Under the pieces are notes generated by a model. That model did no database searches. It saw nothing but the letters and a program-made list of their open reading frames with translations, and was not told the DNA's origin. 64,000 nucleotides of DNA from Micromonospora costi (GTDB lineage Bacteria; Actinomycetota; Actinomycetes; Mycobacteriales; Micromonosporaceae): positions 1-64,000 of the forward strand of contig NZ_RBAN01000002.1 of assembly GCF_003626655.1 (NCBI RefSeq), written 5' to 3'. Shown piece after piece: positions 43,863 through 52,062 of this stretch (position 1 is the stretch's first letter; every line of letters begins with the position of its first letter). The translations under genes and the position numbers were made by a program.

Positions 43863-44731
43863 CCCCGTCCCGGCGCGCGGTGTGGTCCTGCCACCGGCGA
43901 GAAGACGAGGAGGTCGGCGTGGACGCGCAGGTGCGCGACCTCCCACCGCCGCTGATCGGCTTGATGCGTGAGGGTGAGCAGTTCCTCGTCGGTGACGTGG
44001 TAGACGAACGCGTCCCGGTCGGTGTCGGCGGCGACGGCAACGATGTGCTGTAGGTAGCCCAGGCCGACCGCGGCGGCGGCGGTGGCGATCGAGGTGAAGT
44101 CCTCCGGCCCGCCCGTCGCGACGGTGGGAACGGTGACGATGAGGACGAGACAGCCGCCGGGGCTCAGTAGCCGCACGCACGCGGTCAGCAGCCACGCCAG
44201 CCGGACCCGGTTGACCGTGTCGGCGTCATCGAGCGGCCAGCAGACCACGACCAGGCTCGTCGCCCCGGGGAGGGGCGTGTGATCGGGGGATGTGGACGGT
44301 TCGGTGGGTAGGGCGGGGTCGGTGAGGTCATCACCGAACCAGGCGGTCATGTCCGGCACCTTGCTGGCGTCGCCCGGGGAGGCCGGGTCGGGCCGCGCCG
44401 GTGGGCTGGGTGGTCCGACGATCAGGCTGGACGCGTCGGTGAACCAGGCCGGGTGGTGCCTGCGACTTCCGGCCGCGCTGACGGCGGCCAGGGCGTGGTC
44501 GGCGGTGAGGTCGACGACGACATCACCTGGGCGGGTGTAGGCGGCGACGAGGCGGTAGGCCAGTCGGGCGCCGATGCTGCGGCCGACGTCTGACGGACCG
44601 TGGGCGGTGCGCCACACGGTGATCGGGACCGGCGGGTCGCCGGCGACCAGGTCGATCGGGTACGGGTCGACCGGCTGCGGGCCGACCGAGTGGGCAGGGT
44701 CCTTGCGGTTCTGCGGCGTGTGCTCGCTCAT
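43859..44731 (-). CDS. Degenerate DNA-methyltransferase-like partner protein
   Basis: A 290-residue protein with the outline of the methyltransferase encoded behind it. A motif-I-like strand and helix (AYTRPGDVVVDLTADHALAA) precede a strand at the motif IV position that reads LVVVCWPLDDAD instead of SPPY. A late strand follows (GGCLVLIVTVPTVA), and the tail RVHADLLVFSP parallels HEDVLIFRRP of the active protein. The catalytic motif is missing, so this is probably a pseudoenzyme or specificity partner, coupled by GTGA. The ATG at 44729-44731 lies 33 bases from the CTGACA repeat array. Confidence 0.7.
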   Translation of the reverse strand: MSEHTPQNRKDPAHSVGPQPVDPYPIDLVAGDPPVPITVWRTAHGPSDVGRSIGARLAYRLVAAYTRPGDVVVDLTADHALAAVSAAGSRRHHPAWFTDASSLIVGPPSPPARPDPASPGDASKVPDMTAWFGDDLTDPALPTEPSTSPDHTPLPGATSLVVVCWPLDDADTVNRVRLAWLLTACVRLLSPGGCLVLIVTVPTVATGGPEDFTSIATAAAAVGLGYLQHIVAVAADTDRDAFVYHVTDEELLTLTHQADQRRWEVAHLRVHADLLVFSPVAGPHRAPGRG

Positions 44732-44763
44732 GTGATGTCGGCTCCGCGCCGCGCGATGATGCG

Positions 44764-45331
44764 CTGACACCCTCAAACCCGGCGCTGTCAGCTCTGGCGA
44801 ACGCCCCGGTGTCTGACACGCCTCTGACAGCGAAGGGTGCAGGCTTGACAGCGCTGACAGGAGGCGCGGTCGGTCACGGTGTTGTCTCCTGCACCGCTCT
44901 GTCACCGTGGCTGCGCCGGCGCCGGGGGGTTGTGACAGCCGACGGACGCGCGGCGGTCAGAGTCATCCCGGCGCCAATGCCAGCCCGCGTCGCGTCACGC
45001 CGACCCCGTGTTGGACGACGGCGGCCTGTCCGCCGCTCGTTGTCCGACTCTACTGATCTGACAACGGCCCCGGCTGTCAGATCCGCCGGGCCTGACAGTG
45101 GTGTCTGTCAGACCGCCCGCCTGTCAGGCGTCCGGCATCCGGCCTCGCCGACTGGCCGTTCTGACAAGGGAAAGCGGCAGCGGAACACGCAGGTGAGGGG
45201 TGGCCGGCTAGGTCGACGCGATCAGGGATGACCGATGCCGTCAGGTCGTGTCGGATACCCCGTCCTGTCGGCTCGCGGATGTCGCGTCGCCGGTGGGACC
45301 TCGGTCAGCAGCGGTGTCAGAGCCTTGTCAG
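44764..45331. repeat. Array of CTGACA/TGTCAG hexamers
   Basis: Thirteen exact copies of CTGACA or its complement TGTCAG start at 44764, 44786, 44813, 44824, 44854, 45058, 45075, 45092, 45106, 45122, 45161, 45315 and 45326. Random expectation for this length is below one. The array lies between the divergent methyltransferase pair and the regulator gene at 45421. Orientation is mixed and spacing irregular (11-30 bases inside clusters). It looks like a multi-site operator or a DNA-processing/transfer site of the conjugative element. Confidence 0.8.
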
Positions 45332-45420
45332 GCCGTCGTGGCGCAATCGCTGTCACCGCAACCGCGAGACAACACGCATCGGCGTGCTGTCGACCTTCTT
45401 CGTTACCGGGAGTTGTTGAG

Positions 45421-46287
45421 ATGGCTTCGTCCGACACGATTTGGCCCGACTCGCCGCTGGATGCCATCGACGCCGCCTTCACGGCACTCACACGCGACCC
45501 CGAACCGCTGACATTCGATCTTGACGGGGTGGACGGTGACACCGGCCTGCCGGGCGGCGTCATGACGCTCCCGACACTTCGCCGCTGGCTGCTGACGCAC
45601 CCACGCGCCTACGCGGCACGCGATGCCGTCTGGCGGCAGCTGGTCCTGCGGGCGCGGCTGGAGGGGCCGGCATGGGTGGTCGCTGCGGCGGGAATGGCGC
45701 TGCCGGCGCTGCGCCGCTGCGCCGGCCAGCTACGTGCCGGCTGGTCCGGCGACGCCTATGACATTGACGCCGAGATCCTCACCGGATTCCTGGCGGCGCT
45801 GCGCGACCGGGTGGACCTGTCCAAGCCGGCGCCATACGCGTCGCTGTGCATGGCCGGGTGGCGAGCCGGGTTCGCGCTGCGCCAGCGTGTCGGTGAGGCG
45901 ATGCCCGTCGACGATGTGGAACACGTAGCCGGGCCCCGCACTCCCGCTGTTCCCTACGGTCATCCCGACCTGCTCGTGCGGCGGGCGGTCGCGCTCGGGC
46001 TTCTCGACGCCTGCGATGAGCAGCCCTACATCGACCTGCGGCTGGGCCGGCGGGCGATCGAACCGATCGCCGCCGCCATGGGCATCACCGTCGACGCCCT
46101 GCGCATGCGGGTGCGGCGCATCGACGAGCGCCTCGCCCGGGCCCTGGTCACCGGTGTGCTCACTGGTGTGCCGTCCCCGCAGGCCGCTGCGGAACTGGCC
46201 GCGAGTGCCTCACACCGGGCGCGGACCCGCGCTGCGGTCGTCGCCGCCGGCCAGATACCCGCTGCGCCGACAGGCATGGCCGCCTGA
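45421..46287 (+). CDS. Regulator with sigma-region-4-like C terminus
   Basis: A 288-residue protein not assigned to a named family. The middle is helical (ILTGFLAALRDRVDLSKPAP, then LCMAGWRAGFALRQRVGEAM). The C terminus has a helix-turn-helix like sigma-70 region 4 or LuxR (AIEPIAAAMGITVDALRMRV, then RRIDERLARAL). It is the first gene right of the CTGACA array and is followed by a strong terminator, so it is monocistronic. The position suggests a regulator of the conjugative element that may act on the repeats. Confidence 0.7.
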   Translation: MASSDTIWPDSPLDAIDAAFTALTRDPEPLTFDLDGVDGDTGLPGGVMTLPTLRRWLLTHPRAYAARDAVWRQLVLRARLEGPAWVVAAAGMALPALRRCAGQLRAGWSGDAYDIDAEILTGFLAALRDRVDLSKPAPYASLCMAGWRAGFALRQRVGEAMPVDDVEHVAGPRTPAVPYGHPDLLVRRAVALGLLDACDEQPYIDLRLGRRAIEPIAAAMGITVDALRMRVRRIDERLARALVTGVLTGVPSPQAAAELAASASHRARTRAAVVAAGQIPAAPTGMAA

Positions 46288-46302
46288 GCACCGAGCTATT
46301 TT

Positions 46303-46331
46303 GCGGGCCCGACCGTAGTGGTCGGGCCCGC
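46303..46331 (+). terminator. Terminator of the regulator gene
   Basis: A perfect 12-base stem GCGGGCCCGACC/GGTCGGGCCCGC with a 5-base loop, 15 bases after the stop. Confidence 0.85.
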
Positions 46332-46863
46332 CGCCCTCGACCGCATGAGGCATCCGCTTCTGGCCAAATGAGAGCCACACGACCAACGTGGGCAGCCGAA
46401 ATGAGAGCGACAGCCCGGGCGCCTCGACCGAAGCCTGGCCGGGCAACGGTCGTAGGTCGATGAAACAAGTAGCCGAGATGCGGTCGTTTGCTCGGCGTCC
46501 GGTCCCGTTACGGATGATCGTGGTGCGCTGCCCGTGAATCCTCTCCAGCTGCGCCGCCAAGGTCACTGCTTGCGACTGGTGGCAGCGGCCGAACCCGTTG
46601 CGGGGTCCGGGGCAGTAGGACCTGACCGCTGTATCCGGGACCCAGGACGATGGCCGCCCCGTTTGTGGGTGGGGCGCCGACGACGCTGCTTTCCACCGCC
46701 GGTAGGGCAGGAGCGAAATCCGGCCCGCCCAGGTCTCCGGCGTCCGCCGCGTCACCGTCGCCCATGATCACTCCTTCTTGTGGTGGGCTCCGCGCGTGCC
46801 GGGGCCCGGTGAACCCGCCGGCGCCAGCACGGCTTCCGGCACACAGCATATCTTGTCTTCCAC
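46332..46863. other. Intergenic region with decayed minus-strand coding pieces
   Basis: About 530 bases. Minus-strand frames around 46390-46750 look partly protein-like but change frame and have no family I recognise. Probably a pseudogene. Confidence 0.35.
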
Positions 46864-46869
46864 TATATT
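46864..46869 (+). promoter_or_regulatory. Leaderless -10 element of the padR gene
   Basis: TATATT ends 6 bases before the ATG at 46876, and no ribosome binding site is present. ATAT occurs at both ends of the 21-base segment before it, a possible PadR autoregulation site. Confidence 0.5.
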
Positions 46870-46875
46870 GGGTGG

Positions 46876-47223
46876 ATGAGTTCTCGGGCGATGACGGAAC
46901 CGGCCTTCTTCATCCTCACCGCGCTGCTCGACGCTCCGCGCCACGGCTACGGGATCGTCGCGGAGGTGGCGGAACTGTCGCGGGGCCGCGTGCAGCTGAA
47001 GATCGGCTCCCTGTACGGGGTCTTGGACCGACTCGTCGGTGATGGCCTGGTCGAACTGCACCGCGAGGAGGCATGGCAAGGACGGTTACGCCGGTACTAC
47101 CGGTTGACCGAGCGGGGTCGCCATGCCCTCGAAGCAGAGGCTCAACGGCTGGCCGCCAACGCGCGCCTCGCCTCGACCCGGTTGCGCGAGCGGCGGAACC
47201 CGATCACGGGGACGCCGTCGTGA
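46876..47223 (+). CDS. PadR-family transcription regulator
   Basis: A 115-residue winged-helix repressor. It has the PadR opening MTEPAFFILTALLDAPRHGY, then GSLYGVLDRLVGDGLVEL as recognition helix and wing, and RLRRYYRLTERGRHALEAEA. It likely starts from a leaderless transcript; a second ATG five codons inside is possible. It overlaps the following membrane-protein gene by GTGA, a pairing common for PadR regulators with a permease or ATPase-free membrane partner. Confidence 0.92.
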   Translation: MSSRAMTEPAFFILTALLDAPRHGYGIVAEVAELSRGRVQLKIGSLYGVLDRLVGDGLVELHREEAWQGRLRRYYRLTERGRHALEAEAQRLAANARLASTRLRERRNPITGTPS

Positions 47224-48278
47224 GCCGGCTGGAGGAGCGCTACCGGTTCGTTCTTCGGCTGCTGCCCGCCGCCTACCGGCAGGAATGGGAAGACGACATG
47301 GTCGCCGCCTTCCTGGACAGCATGGACACCGGCGACTCTGAAACCACCGCGTACGTCATGGACTACGGCCGGCCGAGCCTGTCCGAGGTCGCCAGCATCG
47401 TGTCCCTCGCCGTTCGTTTGCGTCTCGGCGGGGCTGACGCGCCACCCCGCTCGTTCGCCTGGGGGCAAGCCGTGCGACTGGCGACCCTGATGGCGATGCT
47501 GGCCCACGCCGTGATGGTCACCGCCAGCATCGCCGTCACACTGTGGCTCTCCGGGAAGATCGCCTGGTTGCCGGCTCCTGCAGTGGAATGGCCGCTCAGC
47601 CCGCCGTCGAACATCTGGCACACCGCGTGGAATCTCGCCGGCTACGCCTGGCTACCGGCCTACATCGCGCTTGTCCTCGGACACCGGCGCGTGGCCCAAG
47701 CGGTCGCCCTGCTCGCCATCGTGCCTCCGGCCATCACCACCGCCGTGGAACAAGCCACCGGTGACGTACCGCTGTCCGTGTCGCCCTGGGCGATGCGGCT
47801 CATCGACGTCTTCCTGCTACTCGCGATGGCGGCCTTTCACCACGGCGCCCCACCGGTGCCGCGCCGCCCGTGGCTCCTCGCGCTGCCGATCGGCATCCTC
47901 CTCGTCCCCGTGCCGCTGTTCACCATTCAGGCGACCACACCGGCGCTGAGGCTCCTGGACTGGCCGGGCCTGTCCTGCGCGGCGGTCACTGCCGCCATGG
48001 TGGTCCACCTGGTCGTTCGAGTATCCCGTCGTCCGCCTCGCACGCTGCCATGGTCACTGGCGCTAACCCTGCTCGCCGTAACCACGCTCGCCCTGCGAAC
48101 CGCAACCCTGCCCGACTACAGCGACCAGGCGCAGCGCACAACACTCGCCACGATCGCTTCCGTGGAGGTTGCCGCCGTCATAGCGGTAGGCGTACCGCTC
48201 GCCGTACTAGCCATCCAGGCCCTGCGCCGACTTCCATCGATCCCCACCGTCGCCCCAAGACCCACCACACCGTCGTAG
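47220..48278 (+). CDS. Membrane protein co-translated with PadR
   Basis: A 352-residue protein. The N terminus contains YRFVLRLLPAAYRQEWEDDM, the short cytosolic motif seen in many actinobacterial PadR-linked membrane proteins. About eight membrane helices follow (LATLMAMLAHAVMVTASIAV being the first). The GTG start overlaps the padR stop. The function is unknown. Such pairs are often induced by membrane-active compounds, but nothing in the sequence shows a ligand. Confidence 0.8.
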   Translation: MSRLEERYRFVLRLLPAAYRQEWEDDMVAAFLDSMDTGDSETTAYVMDYGRPSLSEVASIVSLAVRLRLGGADAPPRSFAWGQAVRLATLMAMLAHAVMVTASIAVTLWLSGKIAWLPAPAVEWPLSPPSNIWHTAWNLAGYAWLPAYIALVLGHRRVAQAVALLAIVPPAITTAVEQATGDVPLSVSPWAMRLIDVFLLLAMAAFHHGAPPVPRRPWLLALPIGILLVPVPLFTIQATTPALRLLDWPGLSCAAVTAAMVVHLVVRVSRRPPRTLPWSLALTLLAVTTLALRTATLPDYSDQAQRTTLATIASVEVAAVIAVGVPLAVLAIQALRRLPSIPTVAPRPTTPS

Positions 48279-49020
48279 GAACTCGCCCAACCTCGGCACC
48301 ACCGGCCCGAGACGCAAGTCCCATCGGCCGCGCAGACCACAACGGAACGCGCTGTCATGCCGCGATGTGCGTGCCAGATCGGGCCCGCCAAGTCACCCTC
48401 AGTTACCGCGGTCGCGGCTCAGACAGCGGTAGTCGTTGAGTTCGATGGCCGGATCGACGGCAGGTTGCCGGACCTCCTGTATCGATCGTCACTATGGACA
48501 TGTACACGTCCGGGTGCACCCGGTTAGGCATGCTGTTCCGTACGGCGACACCTGTTGCACCCAGGTGCGCGTACGGAGCCCGGATGGTGTCGCCGGGGTG
48601 CCGCGCTGAAACGGCAAACACCGCCAAGCTGTTCTGTCAGGTCCTGTATGGGTGGTCTGCCAGATCGGTGTCAGACCAGAGGGCGTTCGCCAGAGCTGAC
48701 AACGGCCGGTTTGAAGGTGCGGAAGTTCCCCGGAGGCCGTCAACGCCGGAGCCGGGTCAGGCTTCCGCCCGCCGCCAGGGGACCGGGCTCATGCCGGGCC
48801 GCGTCGCGTGCCGGGCGCCTCGGGTGCCGCGCCGTTTGATGCGCTGACACCTCATCGAACACCGCAACCCGACGAGGGAGGACGTGCTCCTCTCGGGGAC
48901 GGTCCGCGTCCGTGGCGCTGCCCAGGTCCGCTCCCCTGCGGCGGTTTACCCATTCCTGTCCGCCCCGCGATCGCCACTGACAGCTGTTGCACGGCCGTCA
49001 GGGGCCGGAGGTGACCCGCC
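48279..49020. other. Control region upstream of the conjugation operon
   Basis: About 740 bases without a supported gene. The right half holds CTGACA/TGTCAG copies at 48635, 48669, 48696, 48844 and 48977 and a copy of the 50-base module also found at 44766-44819. The left half contains a GCGACACC/GGTGTCGC inverted pair (48545-48596). It probably carries the promoter of the T4SS genes starting at 49021. Confidence 0.55.
48668..48718 (+). repeat. Second copy, inverted, of the 50-base repeat module
   Basis: Sharing GTGTCAGAC, GGGCGTTCGCCAGAGCTGAC and GGTTTGA with the reverse complement of 44766-44819, this is a nearly identical 50-base unit in opposite orientation about 3.9 kb away. Both copies include one TGTCAG and one CTGACA hexamer. 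Confidence 0.75.
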
Positions 49021-49401
49021 ATGTTCCGCACCCCGGCACGTCTTCGTGCCCTCACCCGCCACCGCGCCATCCGCCGCACCGCCGCCACCGTGACCGCCGC
49101 GGTGGTGCTGGTGCTGTCCGCGCCCACCGCCGCGCACGGCGACCCCGGCGCGCCGATGGTCCGGGCGGCGAATTCCCTGCCCGTCGTCATCGGAAACCTG
49201 CAGTCCTGGCTGATGGGCATCCTCGCCGCCGTGGCCACCCTGTTCCTCGTTCTGGCCGGCGTCTACTGGGCCACCGCCGGCGGTGACCCGGCGCAGGTCG
49301 AGCGGGCCAAGGGAGCGTTGAAGAACGCCCTGGTCGGCTACGGCCTCGCCGTGCTCGCGCCGGTGCTGCTGCAGGTCGTGCGCGGCATCGTCGGAGGCTG
49401 A
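49021..49401 (+). CDS. VirB2/TrbC-like pilin subunit
   Basis: A 126-residue protein. A long basic signal peptide (about 1-42, with VTAAVVLVLSAPTAAHG) precedes a mature part with two membrane helices (LMGILAAVATLFLVLAGVYW and ALVGYGLAVLAPVLLQVV) joined by a short polar loop. This is the layout of VirB2/TrbC-type pilin precursors and of small T4SS membrane subunits in actinobacterial conjugative elements. It is the first gene of the conjugation operon; the next gene starts five bases after its stop. Confidence 0.75.
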   Translation: MFRTPARLRALTRHRAIRRTAATVTAAVVLVLSAPTAAHGDPGAPMVRAANSLPVVIGNLQSWLMGILAAVATLFLVLAGVYWATAGGDPAQVERAKGALKNALVGYGLAVLAPVLLQVVRGIVGG

Positions 49402-49406
49402 CAGCC

Positions 49407-50327
49407 GTGGCAGGCCTGGTATTCGATCAGCTCTTGGACTGGCTGGCCACGGCGATCCTCGCGACCCTGGACGCGCTGTTCGGGGTGATCAGCGACGTTC
49501 TGCTGATCACCCCGAACGTCACGAGCTTGCCGCAGGTGCAGGCCCTGACCGGCCGTTCCGTGCTCGTCGTGGACACCGTCTTCGTCCTGGCGTTCCTGGC
49601 CGCCGGAGTGCTCACCATGAGCGCCGGCGGCAACGAGACCTCCCGCTACACGATCAAGGACCTCCTCCCCCGCCTGATCGTCGGTTTCGTCGCCGCGCAC
49701 TTCTCGCAGCTGTGGTGCGGCCTGCTCATCGACCTGGCCAACGCCGTCACCGGTGCCGTCACCGCCGCTGACGCAGGCGGCGACGGCGCGCTGAAGGCAG
49801 TCGAGACCCATATCAGTGCCGGGCAGGACGAGATCGCTGCGCTGCTGTTCGTGATCTGCGTGGCGATCATCGCGGTGCTGCTCGCGGGCACCGCGTTCAG
49901 CGTGATCGTCCGCTTCGCGGTCGTGCTCATCCTGACCGCCGCCGCGCCGCTCGCCTTGGCATGCCACGCGCTGCCGCAAACCGACCCGGTCGCCCGCCTG
50001 TGGTGGCGCGCCTACACCGGCGTCCTCGCGGTACCCGTGGTGCAGGGCTTCACCCTCTATGCCGGGCAATGGATGCTCACCGACCCGCAGCAGCTGCTGC
50101 CCACGCTGGGCCTACCGGTCGAACCCGGCGGGGTGATCAACCTGTTCGTCGTCATGGTCATGTTCTGGACCACGCTGCGGGTCCCGGCCCTCATGCGCCG
50201 CTACGTGGCCACGGGCAGCAGCGGCGGAGGGAACATGCTCGGCGCCGCGGTGCGGGTGATCGTTGTGCAGCAGGCCACCCGCTCCCTTCCCGGCCTCGGC
50301 CGCGCTCTGCGCGCGGCGGGCCGGTGA
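49407..50327 (+). CDS. TrbL/VirB6-like T4SS membrane protein
   Basis: A 306-residue polytopic membrane protein with about six helices. It includes VVDTVFVLAFLAAGVLTMSA, then AALLFVICVAIIAVLLAGTA and NLFVVMVMFWTTLRVPALMR. Charged, Gly/Ser-rich C-terminal residues follow (GSSGGG). The size and order fit TrbL/VirB6-type inner-membrane channel subunits. The GTG has GGAGG nine bases upstream, and one CTGACA hexamer (49398) lies between the two. The original next gene was the PrgI-like gene now split at 50446. Confidence 0.8.
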   Translation: MAGLVFDQLLDWLATAILATLDALFGVISDVLLITPNVTSLPQVQALTGRSVLVVDTVFVLAFLAAGVLTMSAGGNETSRYTIKDLLPRLIVGFVAAHFSQLWCGLLIDLANAVTGAVTAADAGGDGALKAVETHISAGQDEIAALLFVICVAIIAVLLAGTAFSVIVRFAVVLILTAAAPLALACHALPQTDPVARLWWRAYTGVLAVPVVQGFTLYAGQWMLTDPQQLLPTLGLPVEPGGVINLFVVMVMFWTTLRVPALMRRYVATGSSGGGNMLGAAVRVIVVQQATRSLPGLGRALRAAGR

Positions 50328-50445
50328 CCTGCCACCACGACAACGCCGCGAGATCGAACCTCTGGGCTGCCAGACGCCCAGCAGACCGTGACGACCCGAC
50401 ACCGGTCGCCGCTGACCGACCAGCTGAAGGGGTGCGCATCCACCG

Positions 50446-50496
50446 ATGAATCCCATACAGAAATCCGACCCAAAGCCCTACCGGGCCCGTGTCCCG
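50446..50496 (+). pseudogene. Stranded 5' end of the PrgI-like gene
   Basis: The first 17 codons read MNPIQKSDPKPYRARVP and are then followed by unrelated sequence. The motif PYRARVP stands at residue 11, exactly as in the intact gene at 55302 (where residues 1-10 differ). This is the native start of the PrgI-like gene, cut off by the recombinase element. The frame runs on to 50697 without homology. Confidence 0.8.
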
Positions 50497-50971
50497 ACGG
50501 GCGCTTCATACTGCCTTCTCTGCGAGTGTTGTTCGGATTGTGAACGGTTCTGTCTTCAGGACGTTCTCGGCGAGAGCTGCCGGACTTGGAGGCTACTGCC
50601 CGGGTCGGCCGCCGTGGGCAAGCGGGGCCGGGGCGGGCAGCCGAGGGTCGCTGCGGTAGGCGTCGGCAGCCTTCTGCGGGGCCGCCTGCAGCGCTGACGG
50701 TGGCGATGTCGTCGAGCAGTGTGATGTCGGCGGACTCCAGTGGTCGTAGCGGATGGGGATGAGGCCCCACTCGTCGGGGAAGGGTCTCGACGCGGTTGAG
50801 GGCGGCGAGGTCGCGGACGACGTTGCCTTGGACCTTCCTGCATGCCGGTCAGGCCGGCGGCGCTGGTGCCGATGCGATCCAGGTCGCGGCTGCCGGTCCC
50901 ACATTCCTGCCAGGGCCTTGCCCTCTCGGAGCGTGACGCACGCCTGGCCAAAGGCCCGGGCCAAGGAACCC
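50497..50971. other. Left part of the inserted element, degenerate
   Basis: About 475 bases. Minus-strand pieces (VTLREGKALAGMW, then WGLIPIRYDHW, then RDLAALNRVETLP in different frames) look like a decayed gene. I cannot name the family. Confidence 0.35.
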
Positions 50972-51049
50972 CGGTACTCGGTGCTACCACATAGCGGTAT
51001 TCGGTGCTACCGTATACCGGTACCCGGTGGTACGGGGTACCGGATTTGG
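50972..51049 (+). promoter_or_regulatory. PadR operator: repeats with a 23-base period
   Basis: CGGTACTCGGTGCTACC (50972), CGGTATTCGGTGCTACC (50995) and CGGTACCCGGTGGTACG (51018) recur at exactly 23 bases; a fourth weak unit starts at 51041. They end about 20 bases before the padR start at 51067, where a repressor would block its own operon. Confidence 0.65.
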
Positions 51050-51066
51050 ATTGGAGAGGAGGCGCG

Positions 51067-51393
51067 ATGGACGACCTGACGGAGATGCTCAAGGGCACCC
51101 TCGAAGGATGCGTGCTCGAAATCATCAACGGCGAGGAGACCTACGGATACGCCATCACGCGCCGGCTGAACGAACTCGGCTTCGCCGACGTCATCGACGG
51201 AACGGTGTACACCATCCTGCTGCGGCTGGAGCGCAACGGACTGGTCCAGGTGACAAAACGGCCGTCCGAGGTGGGCCCACCGCGCAAGTTCTACACGCTC
51301 AACGACGCCGGGCGCGAGGAACTCGCACGGTTCTGGGCGAAATGGCAGTACGTCTCATCACGCATCGACAAGCTCAAGGAGGGCGGCAGATGA
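51067..51393 (+). CDS. PadR-family regulator of the inserted element
   Basis: A 108-residue winged-helix repressor: EMLKGTLEGCVLEIINGEET, then YGYAITRRLNELGFADVIDG, YTILLRLERNGLVQV and PPRKFYTLNDAGREEL. The ATG is preceded by GGAGAGGAGG. It overlaps the next gene by ATGA and heads a four-gene operon with two DUF1048 proteins and an alpha/beta hydrolase. The three 23-base repeats upstream are its likely operator. PadR-DUF1048 pairs are a known module; the inducing signal is not known. Confidence 0.92.
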   Translation: MDDLTEMLKGTLEGCVLEIINGEETYGYAITRRLNELGFADVIDGTVYTILLRLERNGLVQVTKRPSEVGPPRKFYTLNDAGREELARFWAKWQYVSSRIDKLKEGGR

Positions 51394-51746
51394 GCTTCTG
51401 GGAAACCATCACCGGCAGTGATCTCACCCGGGAATGGAAGGCATTCGAAGCTCGGGCGCAGGCGTTGCCTGCCGACTACCAGGCGGCGTGGGAACAGATC
51501 AAGGGCAGCCTTTTCCCGTACGGGGACTTCTCGGGTCGCAACCTGACGCCGATCGTCGACGCCGCCCTGGGGCTGCTCGAAGAGACAGCGGCGGACGGGC
51601 AGAGCATCGGCGAGGTGCTTGGCGACGACATCCCCGGCTTCTGCGCGGCGCTGGCCGGCGGCAAACAGGCCCGGACCTATCGCGACCGCTGGCGCGAGCA
51701 GTTGAACAGGAACGTGGCACGGAAACTGGCTCGGCTGGGAGGCTGA
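51390..51746 (+). CDS. DUF1048 protein, first copy
   Basis: A 118-residue helical protein: WKAFEARAQALPADYQAAWE, then GLLEETAADGQSIGEVLG and DIPGFCAAL. This matches DUF1048, small all-helical proteins found beside PadR regulators, possibly acting as ligand sensors. The start overlaps padR (ATGA). It ends one base before the GTG of its paralogue. Confidence 0.88.
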   Translation: MSFWETITGSDLTREWKAFEARAQALPADYQAAWEQIKGSLFPYGDFSGRNLTPIVDAALGLLEETAADGQSIGEVLGDDIPGFCAALAGGKQARTYRDRWREQLNRNVARKLARLGG

Positions 51747-51747
51747 C

Positions 51748-52062
51748 GTGGGCATCCAAGACATCATCGAGGGCAAGAAGCAGTGGCGGGCGCACATGGC
51801 CCGGGTCAAGGCGCTCCCGCCGGACTACCAGATCGTCTACAAGGAGATGCAGCGCTACCTGTTCAAGGTCGGGCCGGTTGACCTGGCCGACGGACACCTG
51901 CTCGCCGAGATCGTCGACTTCTTCGAGCAGGGCGCCGCCGGCGGCAAAGGAGTCCTGCAACTCGTCGGCACCGACGTGGCCGCCTTCTGCGACGACTTGA
52001 TCAAAGACTCGCGCACCTACGCGGACGTCTATCAGGAGTCCCTTCGGAAGGAAACCCCATGA
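51748..52062 (+). CDS. DUF1048 protein, second copy
   Basis: A 104-residue paralogue of the preceding protein: KKQWRAHMARVKALPPDYQI, then EIVDFFEQGAAGGKGVLQLV and DVAAFCDDLI. It has a GTG start with GGGAGG upstream and overlaps the hydrolase gene by ATGA. The two copies may form a heterodimer. Confidence 0.88.
   Translation: MGIQDIIEGKKQWRAHMARVKALPPDYQIVYKEMQRYLFKVGPVDLADGHLLAEIVDFFEQGAAGGKGVLQLVGTDVAAFCDDLIKDSRTYADVYQESLRKETP

Noticed and set aside
48494..48847. A 117-codon plus-strand frame upstream of the T4SS operon
   Set aside because: Composition is unlike a protein, no ribosome binding site or motif is present, and it overlaps the repeat module.
50972..51049. Possible CRISPR-like array (regular 23-base repeats)
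   Set aside because: Repeats are shorter than CRISPR repeats, spacers are only 6 bases, and they sit in a padR promoter; no cas genes are present.
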